From positions 94,501 to 158,500 of the forward strand of contig CAJNDS010002132.1 of NCBI GenBank assembly GCA_905221605.1: 64,000 nt of DNA, read 5' to 3'. Shown piece by piece: positions 10,890 to 21,772 of the stretch (position 1 is its first letter; each line of letters opens with the position of its first letter). This DNA comes from Symbiodinium natans (Eukaryota > Sar > Dinophyceae > Suessiales > Symbiodiniaceae). The notes under the pieces were generated by a model that was not told the DNA's origin, did no database searches, and saw only the letters and a program-made list of their open reading frames with translations. Made by a program: the position numbers and the translations under genes.

Positions 10890-11021
10890 GTTCCCAATCA
10901 GTCTCTCCAAGCCAAGAAATTAGTTCTTGGAGCACCCGCGCCTTGTCAGCGCCCGCTGCCAGGAGCTCCCTCAGACAGTCCATGCTTCCCTCAAAGACCG
11001 CCCACTGTAGCGGCGTAAAAC
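10890..11021 (-). CDS. Ankyrin-repeat exon
   Basis: The minus strand reads GFTPLQWAVFEGSMDCLREL followed by LAAGADKARVLQELISWLGE, a good ankyrin repeat. The acceptor CCGAG|GT places the junction after the first base of the GGT codon, the same phase-1 position as in the exons at 2.8 and 4.9 kb. No obvious donor closes it at 99 nt, so it may be a terminal or extended exon; the lower coordinate is approximate. It lies on the same strand as the other ankyrin exons but across the satellite array. Confidence 0.55.
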
Positions 11022-11029
11022 CTCGGTAT

Positions 11030-11600
11030 AAGGCGGATCGACGCCAAGCCGGGGCTCAGCCTTAAGCGCTGGCCTGGGGCTTGCCTGCGGAAAGGCCGCG
11101 TTTAGTGTTTGTTGGGGGGTGGGGCTTGCAGCTGAGCATCTCGACTGAATACAGAAGGCATGAGGCCATCACGATTGGAGGAGCTGCTCCAACCGGTGAA
11201 AGACAACTGCACCTATTCTTCAAGTGGGCCTTGTGGCCCAGACGTCTCTGTGCATCCTGAAGCTAAACTCTTCTGTGGTTGACAGCCCGGGGAGGAAGCA
11301 GACCGAAAGGTCGACTAGTCCAGACTCAGACTCTACACTCCGAGGGAGAGCTGATTGAAAGCAGCTCAAGGGCCAAAGGCTTTCCTGGGGCTGGCACCCA
11401 TCTTCGTCTTGTCTACCTCATCCTTCCACGGGCTGAAGACAACAACATGAAGAGACTATGCAGGGCTGAGAATCGCCAGCTACCAACAGCCTTGAACAAA
11501 TTCACGTGCTACTTTGCTTGGCTATAGAGGTCCTCACGACGCGTCACTCTTCAGTTCTGCCCAAGGATGCCGCCGTGCCCTAGCTCAACCTCTTGAATGT
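11030..11600. other. No gene recognised; probable intron between ankyrin exons
   Basis: No recognisable coding segment. The flanks at 10.9-11.0 and 11.6-11.7 kb both encode ankyrin-type sequence on the minus strand. Confidence 0.4.
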
Positions 11601-11613
11601 TCAATGCTACAAC

Positions 11614-11728
11614 CCTGCAGTCATCCCACGGGGCCTTGTCATGTCCTTCGGCCAGCAGCTTCCGCACGAGCGCTGGGTCATTGCGCTTGCAGGCCTCGTG
11701 CAGGGACCTCAAGGGCCAGGTGCGATGG
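11614..11728 (-). CDS. Ankyrin-type exon
   Basis: The minus strand reads RSLHEACKRNDPALVRKLLA followed by EGHDKAPWDDCR, matching the LH-AC--ND---V-KLL--G ankyrin pattern. A donor AGG|GTTGTA lies at 11612-11614. The upstream limit is uncertain (a TTGAG acceptor is possible near 11711). It would lie 5' of the exon at 11.0 kb in the same gene. Confidence 0.5.
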
Positions 11729-13393
11729 ACGTCCTCAATCTTTGGACCCCTAAAACTCCTGAAGGATCTCTATCAGTTTACAAAATGCGAGTATGCCGCA
11801 TCGTGGATCCTTACATATAGCTTCCCAGCAAGAAGGAAGGCAAACTGATCTCAGCAACTACCCAGCAAGCCCGCAAGGCCCGCTCAACCCAAAATGCACC
11901 CGAACTGCCTCATACAGCTCTGAAAACTCAATCCTCTAAGCCTGCCAAAGCCCAGAAAACCCCCGCAATGCAAAGCCCCCTCTCTTCTCTTCATACTTTT
12001 GTCTGGAAGCTTGGGTTGCGGCCTGGGCTCCTCCTCGCCCCTGACCTGGTACAGGAAATCTCAGGCTCAGAGCGGTGGGGCGTAGCAGAATATTATGTTT
12101 ACAGTGTCTATAGAATTCCTGTGGCAACCACTGTATGCCATTTCTGTCATATTCCAACCGTCTTTGGGTGGAGGGAATTCCTGTTGGCTTTTGTCTGGCT
12201 GGGGGGGACTTTCTCACGGTTTGCCAGCCTCGGAGCCCTCCTTTCTTCTGCTCTTGAGATTAGGGCAAAAGAGGCCCTGACTGTAGGAACTGGGCCAAGG
12301 CGTGGCCCTTCAAGAATTCTGTGGCTTCGGGCCGCTCTAGGGGACTTGGCTCGCAGATTCACCGAGGCAACCGCACTTCCAGAAGGCTGCGAGCTCATCT
12401 TTAGATGACTCCGTATACTCCGTCAGACCTCAGAGGTGCGCCAATGCAGCGACTATGTCCATGCTTATGATTCAACCCTGGAGGCCCTAGATCCCTTTGA
12501 ACCAAATCCTTAAACCCTGACGCACTGCATCTGCTTCTGCACCCATCAGGTACCATGAAGATGGAGGGTTTCCTACTGAAGCGCTCTAGGGGGGAGTATC
12601 TTCAAGATGACGCTTCCTCATTCCTGGGCCTGCCTGGGACATGATGTGAGCTGCGGGTACAGTATCCAGCCCAAGGACCAAGGTTGGGAGCTCTTGGTTT
12701 TCACCCTAGAAGGAGGGTTCCTTATACTGTTAAGTGAAGCAAAATGGAGGTCGACGTTAGGGAGCATGTGCCCTGCACCTCCCCATGGCACTGTGACATG
12801 TTCGTCCCAATGACCGTACTTGTTGCTTGCAGCATTGCCCTTGGATGGAGGTCTGACTACAAGGGCCATAGGCAATAGGTCGTACATGGAACGTCCACGA
12901 GAGCTGGAAACAAGATTTGCGTGGTCCCAAGCACAATCTTATGTCGCTGGGGCGCTGGTCATTGCGGAAGCGTGCGCAAGGCTGTCTGAACCCGACGAGT
13001 TCGGATCAGGGTTGAATGATATTGTGTCTTTCGCCTTGCTTACGGTATGGGCCACTTGCTACTTCTGCAACTTAAAACTTCAAGTACTATGCCCCAGAGT
13101 GGAATTTGTGTCTGGAAACAGCACCATGTCAAAGTACGCCCTTGTTGGTCTATTGAAAACACGGCAGTCTTTAAGTGTTGATTGGCTGTTGGAAGGAGCT
13201 GCTCCGACCACAGCAGGCAACCCCCCTCCCCACCCTCCCTTTAGACCCCACACTCTCGCTACTACGCAACCATCTGGTAGCCGTGCTACGAGGAACCCGC
13301 GTGCAAACACTACTTACCAATACTCCTGCAGCAACACGAAGGCCCTCTCTTTACTGAGGCGCTGATGCTACTGCTACCGACACTTCAACTTCT
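11729..13393. other. No gene confidently recognised
   Basis: Several open frames exist, including plus-strand 12820-13365 (181 codons, with a stretch reading QAQSYVAGALVIAEACARL) and plus-strand 11968-12408. None matches a family I know, and codon character is not decisive. Confidence 0.4.
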
Positions 13394-13486
13394 GCAGGCT
13401 TCAAGAAACTGCTGTCTTTTCAGGCGGCTCTTCAACGTCTGCAGGCTTCAAGAAACTGCTGTCTTTTCAGGCGGCTCTTCAACGTT
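13394..13486. repeat. 47-bp tandem duplication
   Basis: TCTGCAGGCTTCAAGAAACT...GGCGGCTCTTCAACG is present twice in immediate succession with almost no differences. Confidence 0.9.
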
Positions 13487-13611
13487 TTGCCAGCAGCGGA
13501 GACCATCTTCCAAATCAGACGCCATGCTGGCCTGACAGAAGCAGCAACTGGACTTCAGAAGACGCAGCGCGTCCACCAGAAGATGTTCCATAAACATCGG
13601 GCTTTGGGCTT

Positions 13612-13795
13612 TAGTCTTGGGTGCGTTTTGGAGGGTGGCGTTTGGCTTAGAGGTGCGTCTTTGTGGGTGGTGTGTAGCTGCGAGATGCGTCTTGGGAGGG
13701 TGGTGTTGGGCCGGGGTGCGTCTTGAAGGATGGTGTTGGCTTAGAGGTGCGTGTTGGTGGTGTTTGCCTTGGAGGTGGGAGGCCAAGGTTGAGGG
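13612..13795. repeat. GT-rich ~40-bp degenerate tandem repeat
   Basis: Units around TTAGAGGTGCGTCTTGG and GAGGGTGGTGTTGGC repeat about four times. Open frames across it are compositional. Confidence 0.7.
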
Positions 13796-13974
13796 GGGCT
13801 GTTTGCTGCGCTCTTTCGGTATGCGTATTCTGCTCCTCCGCATATGCATTTGCGCACCGTAAGGGTGTATGTGTGTTCGTGGCCCGGTAGGACCGTCTAA
13901 GGGCCACGGCATGCGCGCGTCTAAGTGTCTGGCGGCTGCTCTGGTGCGCCTAGGGCGCACACACTGTGCTTTGC

Positions 13975-14085
13975 AAGAGGTTTAGGGCTTTTTTTCAGGA
14001 GGCTTGAGGGTTTAGGGGTTGTTAGGGTTTAGGGGTTTTTGTTTTTTTGGGGTTTAGGGGTTTGTTGGGGTTTAGCGGGTTTTTC
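13975..14085. repeat. Telomere-like TTTAGGGG tract
   Basis: GGTTTAGGGG, TTAGGGTTTAGGGG and GGGGTTTAGG are interspersed with T runs. A second short tract lies at 14715-14765. Confidence 0.8.
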
Positions 14086-15036
14086 TGCCCACCCGTTTCG
14101 CATGCGTTTACAGGGAAAAGGTTAGCTTGTACAGTAGCCCGAGTTCAGATTGTGATCGTAGGATACCCCAGGTGGGTGTCAGGGGCTGCTTAGGCAAGGT
14201 ATAATTCCAGGAAGACTCAACAACGACAAGTACAATGCACAACTCAGTCATCACAGCCCCCTTCCCACCCCTCTCAGTTTGTGCTGCTTGCCAGGGCTTT
14301 AGGATTCTGTCCGGGTTCGTTGGTGCCAACGCCGGCTCTGTTGTTCCCACCACACAATCAACCACATTGTAATTTAAGCCAGTCCTAAGTGCCCAAATCC
14401 AACCCAAGCCGCCCGGCTTGGGGGGGCGGGCCCATGGAGGTTCGGGTGGCGTTTTTCCCAGCTCGGATTGAGGGGCTCGGAGCGTCCTTGCCGGATCTCC
14501 CCAATGACGCAAGCGGAGGGGGGAAGAGATGGCGGGAGGGAACGTTTCCGTTGGCCGGAGTGCACCCCAGGCCGTCCACTCACTCACTCACTCACTAATT
14601 TAAGCCAGTCGCCCTTCATGCAAAAACCAGCTGTTCAGTCAGGCTCTGGCCTGTGGATACCAGGCGCTCTCTGTCTGGCATGCTTGCTACATCACAAGGG
14701 GTCACCACGAAAAGGGTTTAGGGGTTTGTAGGGTTTGGGGCGTAGGGGTTTTTGAAGAGTTTAGGTACACCCCGCGTGCACCTTCAACACAAAGCCCGCG
14801 TGCACCTTACACGGCACGCCCCTGTCGACGGCTGTTCCAAGTGCTGCTCAACTAAGTCAAACCCCCCACTGAAATGCGCTATCAGGCTGCAGCAGCATCC
14901 CTCGCATATCTTAGACACCCACCTGACCTAACGATCAGGATCACACACGTTCGAAGAGCTGCAAACGTGAGGCATGTGGGTGGGGAGCTTGCTTTCTCTT
15001 GACAAAAGTTGGAGCCTCAGCCGCGATCACAAGTCC
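14086..15036. other. No gene recognised; (CACT)n at 14578-14596
   Basis: Overlapping open frames at 14108-14600 are G/C-rich shadows without a recognisable domain. This stretch lies downstream of the minus-strand lipase and would hold its 3' end. A (TCAC)n microsatellite lies at 14578-14596. Confidence 0.45.
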
Positions 15037-17442
15037 CTAGGCTCCACCCCTGCGCCCAGGCAAGTTCCGAGACTGCTCCACTCGGGCCGTCTGGCTGTGA
15101 ATGTGGCACTCGGGCCGGCTGTCATCGAAGGCATCGAAGAGCCGGTTCACGTAGGCTAGCATGGTGTGGTCACCGAGACCGGTTGGTGTGAGGAGGAACT
15201 CGTTCCAGCCCGCCACCCGCCGCTCTGAGCTCAGCACCTTCAGCTCTGCAAAGTGCTGATACCGGCTAGCGAAATCCTCCAACAGTTGGAAGTCCGGCCG
15301 GCTCAGCACTTGCTGCGCTGCTGCAGCAACGGCCTGCGAGGCAACGAAGCCCTTCACACTGCCCAGCTCGTCGACCAGTCCGTTCTGGACGCTATGGGCC
15401 GCCACTTCCACGAACGGCCGAAGATCCATGGCGGCCCATGCGCGAGGGCAGGGGTCGTTCTCATTGATGTAGTTCACAGCTCGCTGCTGTGCAAATGCCT
15501 TGAACTCCTGCGCTTGCTTGGAGCCACCGCCGAAGACCATCGGAGAGCCGAACGTGACGCACCGCACTTCCAGATCGGACAGAAAGGACACAACATCCTG
15601 CGAAGTTTGCGAAGTGCTGTCCATCTTCTTCCAGAGTAGGTAATGAAGCACTGCTGCGTACATTCCTCCCAAAGAATGCCCGGCAAAGATGACCTTCTGT
15701 ATCCCATCTCCACTCGCCTCCTCCAAATGCTTCAGCAATCCTTGCTCAAGCCAGAAGCTTGCCGCGTGAAGGGTGGCCGCTGCTCCGCCGTGGACGAAGA
15801 AGTCGGGATCCTGGGTCGTGGCGTGGTTCAGCTCCAGATTCCAGTTTAAGAAATCCAAAATGTACGATGTGCCTTTGAAGACGACATACATCACTTTGCC
15901 GGTGGGTAGGTCAGCAGTGACTGTTGCGATCTTGACGGACGAACCAAACTCGCCAGGCTGAATCACTCGATGGACTTGCGTGGAAACATGATCGAGTTGC
16001 GGGGGATCTGGCTCGTCCGTGTACACCCAGTAACTCAGCACAGCTGCCACGAGCTCTGCAAAAACGGGCGTCTGCTGGACAGTGCTGTGGTGCAAGCTGA
16101 GGTTGAGCTGACTGGCTTTGGATGGCGGCAACTCCACGATCAAAGCTTTCTCGGCACTAAAGGGCACTGCCACTGCCTTACCGTTCACGTTGCAGACGGA
16201 CACATATTTATACTCCCTGCTTGCATCAATGCCTGCGGGGAGGTCGATGGCCGAAGCCTGGCCATTGGCGGGGTCCACCACCAGAATCGTTGCAGCACCA
16301 ACGGGCACAGCAACGGCCTTGCCACTCACGATGCAGACGGACCAGAATTTGTCGACCCTGTTTGCATCAATGCTTGCGGGGAGGTCGATGGCCGAAGCCT
16401 GGCCATTGGCAGGGTCCACAATTAAAACCTTCTCAGCATTGGCAGGAACGGCCACTGCCTTGCCGTTCACGTTGCAGACTGATAGATATTTCCCTTCCCT
16501 GCTGGCATCGATGCCTGCAGGGAGGTCGATGGCGGAAGCCTGGCCAGTTGCCGGGTCCACCACCAAAATTTTCTCAGCATGATACGGCGCCACCACTGCT
16601 TTGATGTTCATGTTGAAAACGGACACAAATTTTCCCCTCCTGCTTGGATCGATGCCTGTCGGGAGGTCGATGGCCGAAGCCTTGCCAGTTGCAAGGTCCA
16701 CTACCAAAATCTTCTCCGCATCATATGGCACCGCCACTGCTTTCCCGTTCATGTTGAAGACGGACACAAACTTGCTCGTCCTGCTTGCATCGATGCCTGT
16801 CGGTAGGTCGATGGCAGAAGCCTGGCCAGTTGTAGGGTCCACCACCAGAATCTTCTCAGCATCGTACGGTGCCGCCACTGCTTTGCCGTTAATGTCGAAG
16901 ACGGCCACAAACTTGCCCTTCCTGCTTGCATCGATTCCTGCAGGGAGGTCGATAGCGGAAGCCTGGCCAGTTGCAGGGTCCACCACCAAAATTTTCTCAG
17001 CATTATACGGCGCCGCCACTGCTTTGCCGTTCACATTGCAGACGGACCGAAATTTTCCCGCCCTGCCTGCGTCAATTTCTGCAGGGAGGTCGATGTCCGA
17101 AGCTTGGCCAGATGCAGGGTCCACCACCAAAATCTTCTCAGCATGAGCAGGCACTGCCACTGCCTTGCCGTTCACGTTGCAGACGGACACAAATTTCTCC
17201 CTCCTGCTTGCGTCGATGCCTGTGGGGAGGTCGATGGCCGAAGCCTGGCCAGTTGCGGGGTCCACCACCGAAATCTTCTCAGCATTCCGTGGCACTGCGA
17301 CTGCCTTGCCACTCACGTTGCAGACGGACCAATATTCTCCCTGCCTGCTTGCTACATTGCCTGCAGGAAGGTCGACTGCCGTGCCTCTGCCTGCTAGTCC
17401 CGATGATTCCCAGACTGCCTTGCCTGGGCTCGTACTAAGCAT
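15037..17442 (-). CDS. Class 3 (fungal-type) lipase fused to nine 47-residue propeller-like repeats
   Basis: An uninterrupted 801-codon frame. Residues about 23-445 are nine tandem 47-aa repeats of the type IDLPAGIDASRKGKF...NGKAVAVPYNAEKILVVDP, resembling blades of YVTN/NHL-like beta-propellers. Residues about 455-801 are an alpha/beta-hydrolase of the class 3 lipase family. The oxyanion-side VVFKGT, the nucleophile elbow GHSLGG (Ser590), the CVTFGSPMVFG strand, Asp663 in NENDP and His759 in GLGDHTM form the expected order Ser-Asp-His, so the enzyme should hydrolyse acyl esters, substrate unknown. A TGA lies directly before the ATG, so there is no N-terminal extension in this frame; an upstream exon cannot be excluded. 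No clear signal peptide. A decayed paralogue follows at 19.6-21.8 kb and again at 52.8-54.9 kb. Confidence 0.9.
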   Translation of the reverse strand: MLSTSPGKAVWESSGLAGRGTAVDLPAGNVASRQGEYWSVCNVSGKAVAVPRNAEKISVVDPATGQASAIDLPTGIDASRREKFVSVCNVNGKAVAVPAHAEKILVVDPASGQASDIDLPAEIDAGRAGKFRSVCNVNGKAVAAPYNAEKILVVDPATGQASAIDLPAGIDASRKGKFVAVFDINGKAVAAPYDAEKILVVDPTTGQASAIDLPTGIDASRTSKFVSVFNMNGKAVAVPYDAEKILVVDLATGKASAIDLPTGIDPSRRGKFVSVFNMNIKAVVAPYHAEKILVVDPATGQASAIDLPAGIDASREGKYLSVCNVNGKAVAVPANAEKVLIVDPANGQASAIDLPASIDANRVDKFWSVCIVSGKAVAVPVGAATILVVDPANGQASAIDLPAGIDASREYKYVSVCNVNGKAVAVPFSAEKALIVELPPSKASQLNLSLHHSTVQQTPVFAELVAAVLSYWVYTDEPDPPQLDHVSTQVHRVIQPGEFGSSVKIATVTADLPTGKVMYVVFKGTSYILDFLNWNLELNHATTQDPDFFVHGGAAATLHAASFWLEQGLLKHLEEASGDGIQKVIFAGHSLGGMYAAVLHYLLWKKMDSTSQTSQDVVSFLSDLEVRCVTFGSPMVFGGGSKQAQEFKAFAQQRAVNYINENDPCPRAWAAMDLRPFVEVAAHSVQNGLVDELGSVKGFVASQAVAAAAQQVLSRPDFQLLEDFASRYQHFAELKVLSSERRVAGWNEFLLTPTGLGDHTMLAYVNRLFDAFDDSRPECHIHSQTARVEQSRNLPGRRGGA
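16108..17376 (-). repeat. Nine tandem 141-bp coding repeats
   Basis: The repeat part of the lipase gene is tandem at DNA level with a 141-bp period (47 codons). The landmarks GGGAGGTCGATGGCCGAAGC and TCCACCACCAAAATCTTCTC recur in the forward strand. The plus-strand open frames at 16.1-17.5 kb are shadows of it. Confidence 0.9.
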
Positions 17443-17887
17443 TCAACAATAAATTACCACAACCTGGATCTATTTTGCAAAATACGGAACTCACACTAAG
17501 GTCCTTCACAAGAGCCCAGATGCGCAGACTCTGCGTGGCAAACCTTGGGACCTTCTTCAGCTCCAAACTTTTCCGCTTGGGGGAGGACGTTTCAAAGCTC
17601 CGCCTTTGTGCTTTCTGAGGCCGCACAAGTGTACTCTTCGCACTTTGCGTGAAGCTCAGATCACAGACCAAAAAAGTTTTCTCCAAAAGTCTCCAACTAC
17701 ACCTCCCCACACGCATCGCCAGTCTCGCTGCTTTTGCATCGCTGCCTTCAGCTCGAGGGATCCATGAGCGTGCAGTCGTAGACACTGCGCGGAATGATTC
17801 TAGAGAAATGCAGTGCTTCTATCCTTCTATCAGCTTCAAGGATGCTACTGGTACGACGACTCCATCCGACCTGGCGCTACGATTGGT
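17443..17887. other. Intergenic, upstream of the lipase
   Basis: No recognisable coding frame. It would contain the lipase 5' region and ends at the left edge of the duplication. Confidence 0.5.
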
Positions 17888-19605
17888 CAGTCACCGCATC
17901 TTGAGACCATAACCTTCGGTCCGAGGCATAGCAAAATGAAATTGGACGACCTTGGCTAAGCCTTTTCCAACTATCAGCTAACATACGTAGGAGCCTTGAA
18001 GATCAGACTGGGATTACTGGTAGATCGTAGCAAGTATTGGAATCAGGAGCCTTAAAGCATCATTCAGCGTGCAGGTTTCTATATCGGGTATCTTTCGGTC
18101 TCCACAAAGCTCTGCAAGGCCTGTGGCACACCTGGCCCTCGACACTCTGCACGAGCCTAACCACCTCCCCAAGATTGCACGAAGCCTTTGCACTCCATCA
18201 CACATCCTGAAACCGCGTCGCCGCAAAGCTCCTCGCCTGTTGCAGCCCTGAAGCCTACAACCCTGCCAAGCAAAGTGGACTCTGGGTCGGATGGTTTGCG
18301 AAGACACGACGATATCAATCATGAAAACTATATATATATATATACACATGCCAAAACTTTGAGGACACCGCCTCTTCACAGCCACCAGCAAGGCCTCGGC
18401 GAAAGGTGAGGGGGGGGTGTAAGGTTTAGAATTTGGGGGCATCCGGTTTTGGGATTTGGGGATTTAGGGTTTCAGGGGTTATGTAAGTCTTGGGGGTTCA
18501 GGCCTGAGAGTTTGCACGCGACGTTTGGGGCTTTGCAGATCCACCAGGGTTCGAGGCAACTCTTGGACAATTACCTGGCCCGCATAACTTTTAGGGTTTG
18601 GGGTGTAAGCCTAAAACAATAAGCCATCAGAGTTCTATCCCACAGAATACATATATCTGGATGTTTCGGCTTTGCGGCTTCTTCGGGGCATTTCGAGGCC
18701 TTTGAGAGTACGGGACACAAGAATGTTGGATTGGGTTTGAGTTCATCTGACCTTCAAAGACGGATCAACAGGCCTCGGTGTCGGCACGGTCGCAATTCCA
18801 AGAGTTGCGAAGATGGCGCGGTGTTCGCGGATGTTGATTAGCGAACGCGAACTCGCCACAACTGCTCGTTTAGACTGACAAAAAGAGTGGATGCTCAAAA
18901 CCGCAAGGCACTGCACCCTTCACAACACATGCGGCAGATTTCATGGTCCTCATGGTCCATAGACCTTCGCGACGAGAATTCGTGGACCCAAAAACCCAAA
19001 ACCGGACCCAATGACTCCAATGACACCAACCTGAGGCACGTGAGGCCACTGCCATGGCAGAAGTCTGGACATGGCCACTTGCTCTTACCCTGAGGGAGTT
19101 GCGCTTCACCCTAATGCCCAACCGTCATCTGCATATATGACTCGTCTGTACATCGCTATGCCCTGCAGGTTGTTTCCGCAAGTACGTAGACGTGTCTGTC
19201 ACTGTTTGTCTGTCTGCCTCTCTCTGGCTGCATGCGCGAATTTACCTTGTGTATGTGTGCATGTCTGCAACTATGTGCACGAAGCTTTGCAAAAATTGAG
19301 CCTCAACTTCTGCGGCTGTGGAATCCAGGACCCTTGGCACAAGCTTGGCAAAGATATGCTTGACTCCGCTTGACGTCAAGGCAAGAAGCCGAAGATGGCT
19401 TTAGGTCAACAGGACCTTCGGGAGTCGGAGGCAGCAACACACGACGAGGCTTGACAGTGCTGTTGCTCGTTTTGCTCATGCATTGATTAGGGATCTGCGT
19501 CCAAATCTGTCTCTAGATACCAGCTGCATCGAGAAGCTTCTCAAGACTTGTCTTCGCATTGGGGTGTATCCGCCCCAGGGACAAGGCACTGGCAGAGCTA
19601 GGCAG
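17888..19605. other. Duplicated non-coding stretch (copy A)
   Basis: Holds an (AT)n at about 18330-18345, telomere-like GGGTTTAGG tracts at 18410-18600, and no recognisable gene. It is the part that differs most between the two copies. Confidence 0.6.
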
Positions 19606-21772
19606 CTAGGCACCACCCGCACGCACGGAGACCTTGCTAGACCGCCTGACTCGGGCAGTCTGACTGTGAACATAGCATTCTGGGCTGCCTGGGCTTCCTG
19701 CACCGAAGGCATCAAAGAGCCGAGACATGTAAGCAAGCATGGAGTGGTCACGGAGGCTGCCTGGGGTGTGCCAGAAGACTCTCCAGTGAGAGAACTGGCT
19801 CTGTGGGCTCAGAACCCTCAGCTCCGCGAAATGCTGATATCTCTTCGCGAAATCTTCCGAGAAGTGGAAGTCTGGGCGGCTTAGCAATTGTCGTGCTGCT
19901 GCCGTCACGGCCTGTGAGGCAACCAACCCGTCGATGCTACGAAGCCCACCGACCAGTCCGTTCTCTACACCCTGGGCCGCTAAGTCCACAAAGCTTCTTA
20001 GATTGATGGCACCCCAGGCACGCGAGCAGGGGTCGTTCGCGTTGATGTAGTTTATCGCTCGCTTCTGTGCAAAGTCCTTGAAATCTTGAGCTGGGAGCCG
20101 CCACCGAAAACCATCGGAGAGCCAAAGGTGACACACTGCACATCGAAGTTAGACAACAAGCAACCAACATCCGTCGATCCCATCTTCTGCGAGAACGTTT
20201 GAAAAGGAGCACTGCAGCATACATTCCTCCTAAGGAATGGCCGGTGAAGATGATCCTCCACGTCCGGTGCTTCTTTGCCTCACTCAGAAGCTCCAGGTGG
20301 GCGTGCATGGCTGCATGCTCGATCTGCGGTGGCTCCTGCTCGTCCGTGTGCACCCAGTAGCTCACCAAAGCTGCCACGAGCTCGGCAAATCTTGGCAGTT
20401 GGTGGATATTGCTATGGTGCAGGGTGAGGTTGAGACAGTGTGTGGATGCAGGCAAACACATGCCCAAAGTCTGTTCATCAACAGCCTTTCCGCTCATGCC
20501 GCAAAAGAGCATGCTTCCTGGGAGGTCGATGGCCGAAGCCCTGCCAGTTGCAGGATCCACCACCAAAACCCTCTCAGCATCAAGTGGCCCTTCCATTCAT
20601 GCTGCAAACGGACTCATATTTGCGGGGCCTGCTTGCATCAATGCCTGCAGGGAGGTCGCGGGCGGAAGCCTGACCATGTACAGGATCCACTACCAACACT
20701 TTCTCGGCACCACTTGGCACCGCCACTGCCTTACCATTCACAGCACAGGCGCACAAAAACTTTCGACCCCTGCTAGCATCAATTCCTGCGGGGAGGTCGA
20801 TGGCCGAAGCATGGCCAGTTGCAGGGTCCAGCACCAAAATCCTCTTGGCGTTCCATGGCACTGCCACTGCCCTTCCACTCGCCACGGAGATGGAGCAATA
20901 CTTGTGGCATCTGCTGGCATCAATCCCTGCAGGAAGGTCTCTGGCTTGAGCCTTGGACGTTGCAGGATCCACCACCAAGATCTTATCGGTATCGAGTGGC
21001 GCCGCCACTGCCCTGTTCATCAAACTGCAAACTGAGAAATACTTCCACTCGGTGCGTGCATCAAGGCCGAAGGGTAGGTCGATGGCCCAAGCCTGGCTAG
21101 CCTCAGGATCCACCACCAAGATCTTCTCAGCATTACAAGGGGCCATGACGGCCTTTCGATTCACATTGCAGACGGACAGATACTTGCAGCATTTGCTTGC
21201 ATCTATGCTCGCAGGGAGCTCAATGGCCGAGACCTGGCCATCTGCGGGTTCCACCACTAAAATCTTCTCGGCACCACTTGGTGCCGCCACTGCTCGGCCG
21301 TTCACGTTGCAGATGGACCCAAACTTGCGAGGCATACTTGCATCAATTCCTGAAGGCAGATCGATGGATTGAGACTGGCCTGTTGAAGGATTCAACACCA
21401 AGATCTTCCCAGCATCAAGAGGGACCGCCACGAGCACTTCGTTCACCTCGCAGAAGAAAACTTGTAGGACCTGCTTGCGTCAATCCCGACAGGGAGGTCA
21501 ATGGTCGAAGTCTGACCCCTTGAAGGGTCCACTGCCAACATTTTCTCAGCTCGATGTGGCACTGCCACTGCCATTCCATGCACGTGGCAGACGGACACAT
21601 ATTCGCCGACGCTGCCTACATGACCGCCCGCGTGGACTTGGAGGGCTGCAGCATGGGGTGGTGGAGCCAGACTGCTCGTTGCCCCGCATGCTGTCCACAT
21701 AGCACCAGGAGCTGCGTGCTGGATGGGGGCGGTTCTTGAGTGATGGTGCAAAGATCCCATGACAGACTCCAC
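19606..21772 (-). pseudogene. Decayed lipase/propeller-repeat paralogue (copy A)
   Basis: Homologous to the intact lipase gene at 15.0-17.4 kb but broken. The repeat part starts near 21772, shifts frame near 21443 (one base missing at YKF), runs open through 20580 with about six repeats, then shifts again at 20580-20596 where part of NGKAVAVP is lost. The following repeat is truncated. In the lipase part the segment with the oxyanion-side VVFKGT is deleted, so GHSLGG follows soon after HTDEQEPPQ. Two further frameshifts separate GHSLGG, VTFGSPMVFGGG and the C-terminal part ending near 19606. The Asp (NANDP) and His (LRDHSML) positions survive in the last frame. It cannot make an active enzyme as it stands; short repeat-only products are possible. 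Confidence 0.85.

Noticed and set aside
12820-13365. 181-codon plus-strand frame with a hydrophobic stretch
   Set aside because: Some coding look, but no recognisable family, no splice or start evidence, and opposite orientation to all recognised genes. Kept only as a note.
15253-17452. Several plus-strand frames of 60-180 codons
   Set aside because: Shadows of the 141-bp coding repeats and lipase domain on the minus strand.
20237-21523. Plus-strand frames of up to 208 codons, repeated at 53371-54658
   Set aside because: Antisense shadows of the decayed repeat region; they inherit its period.
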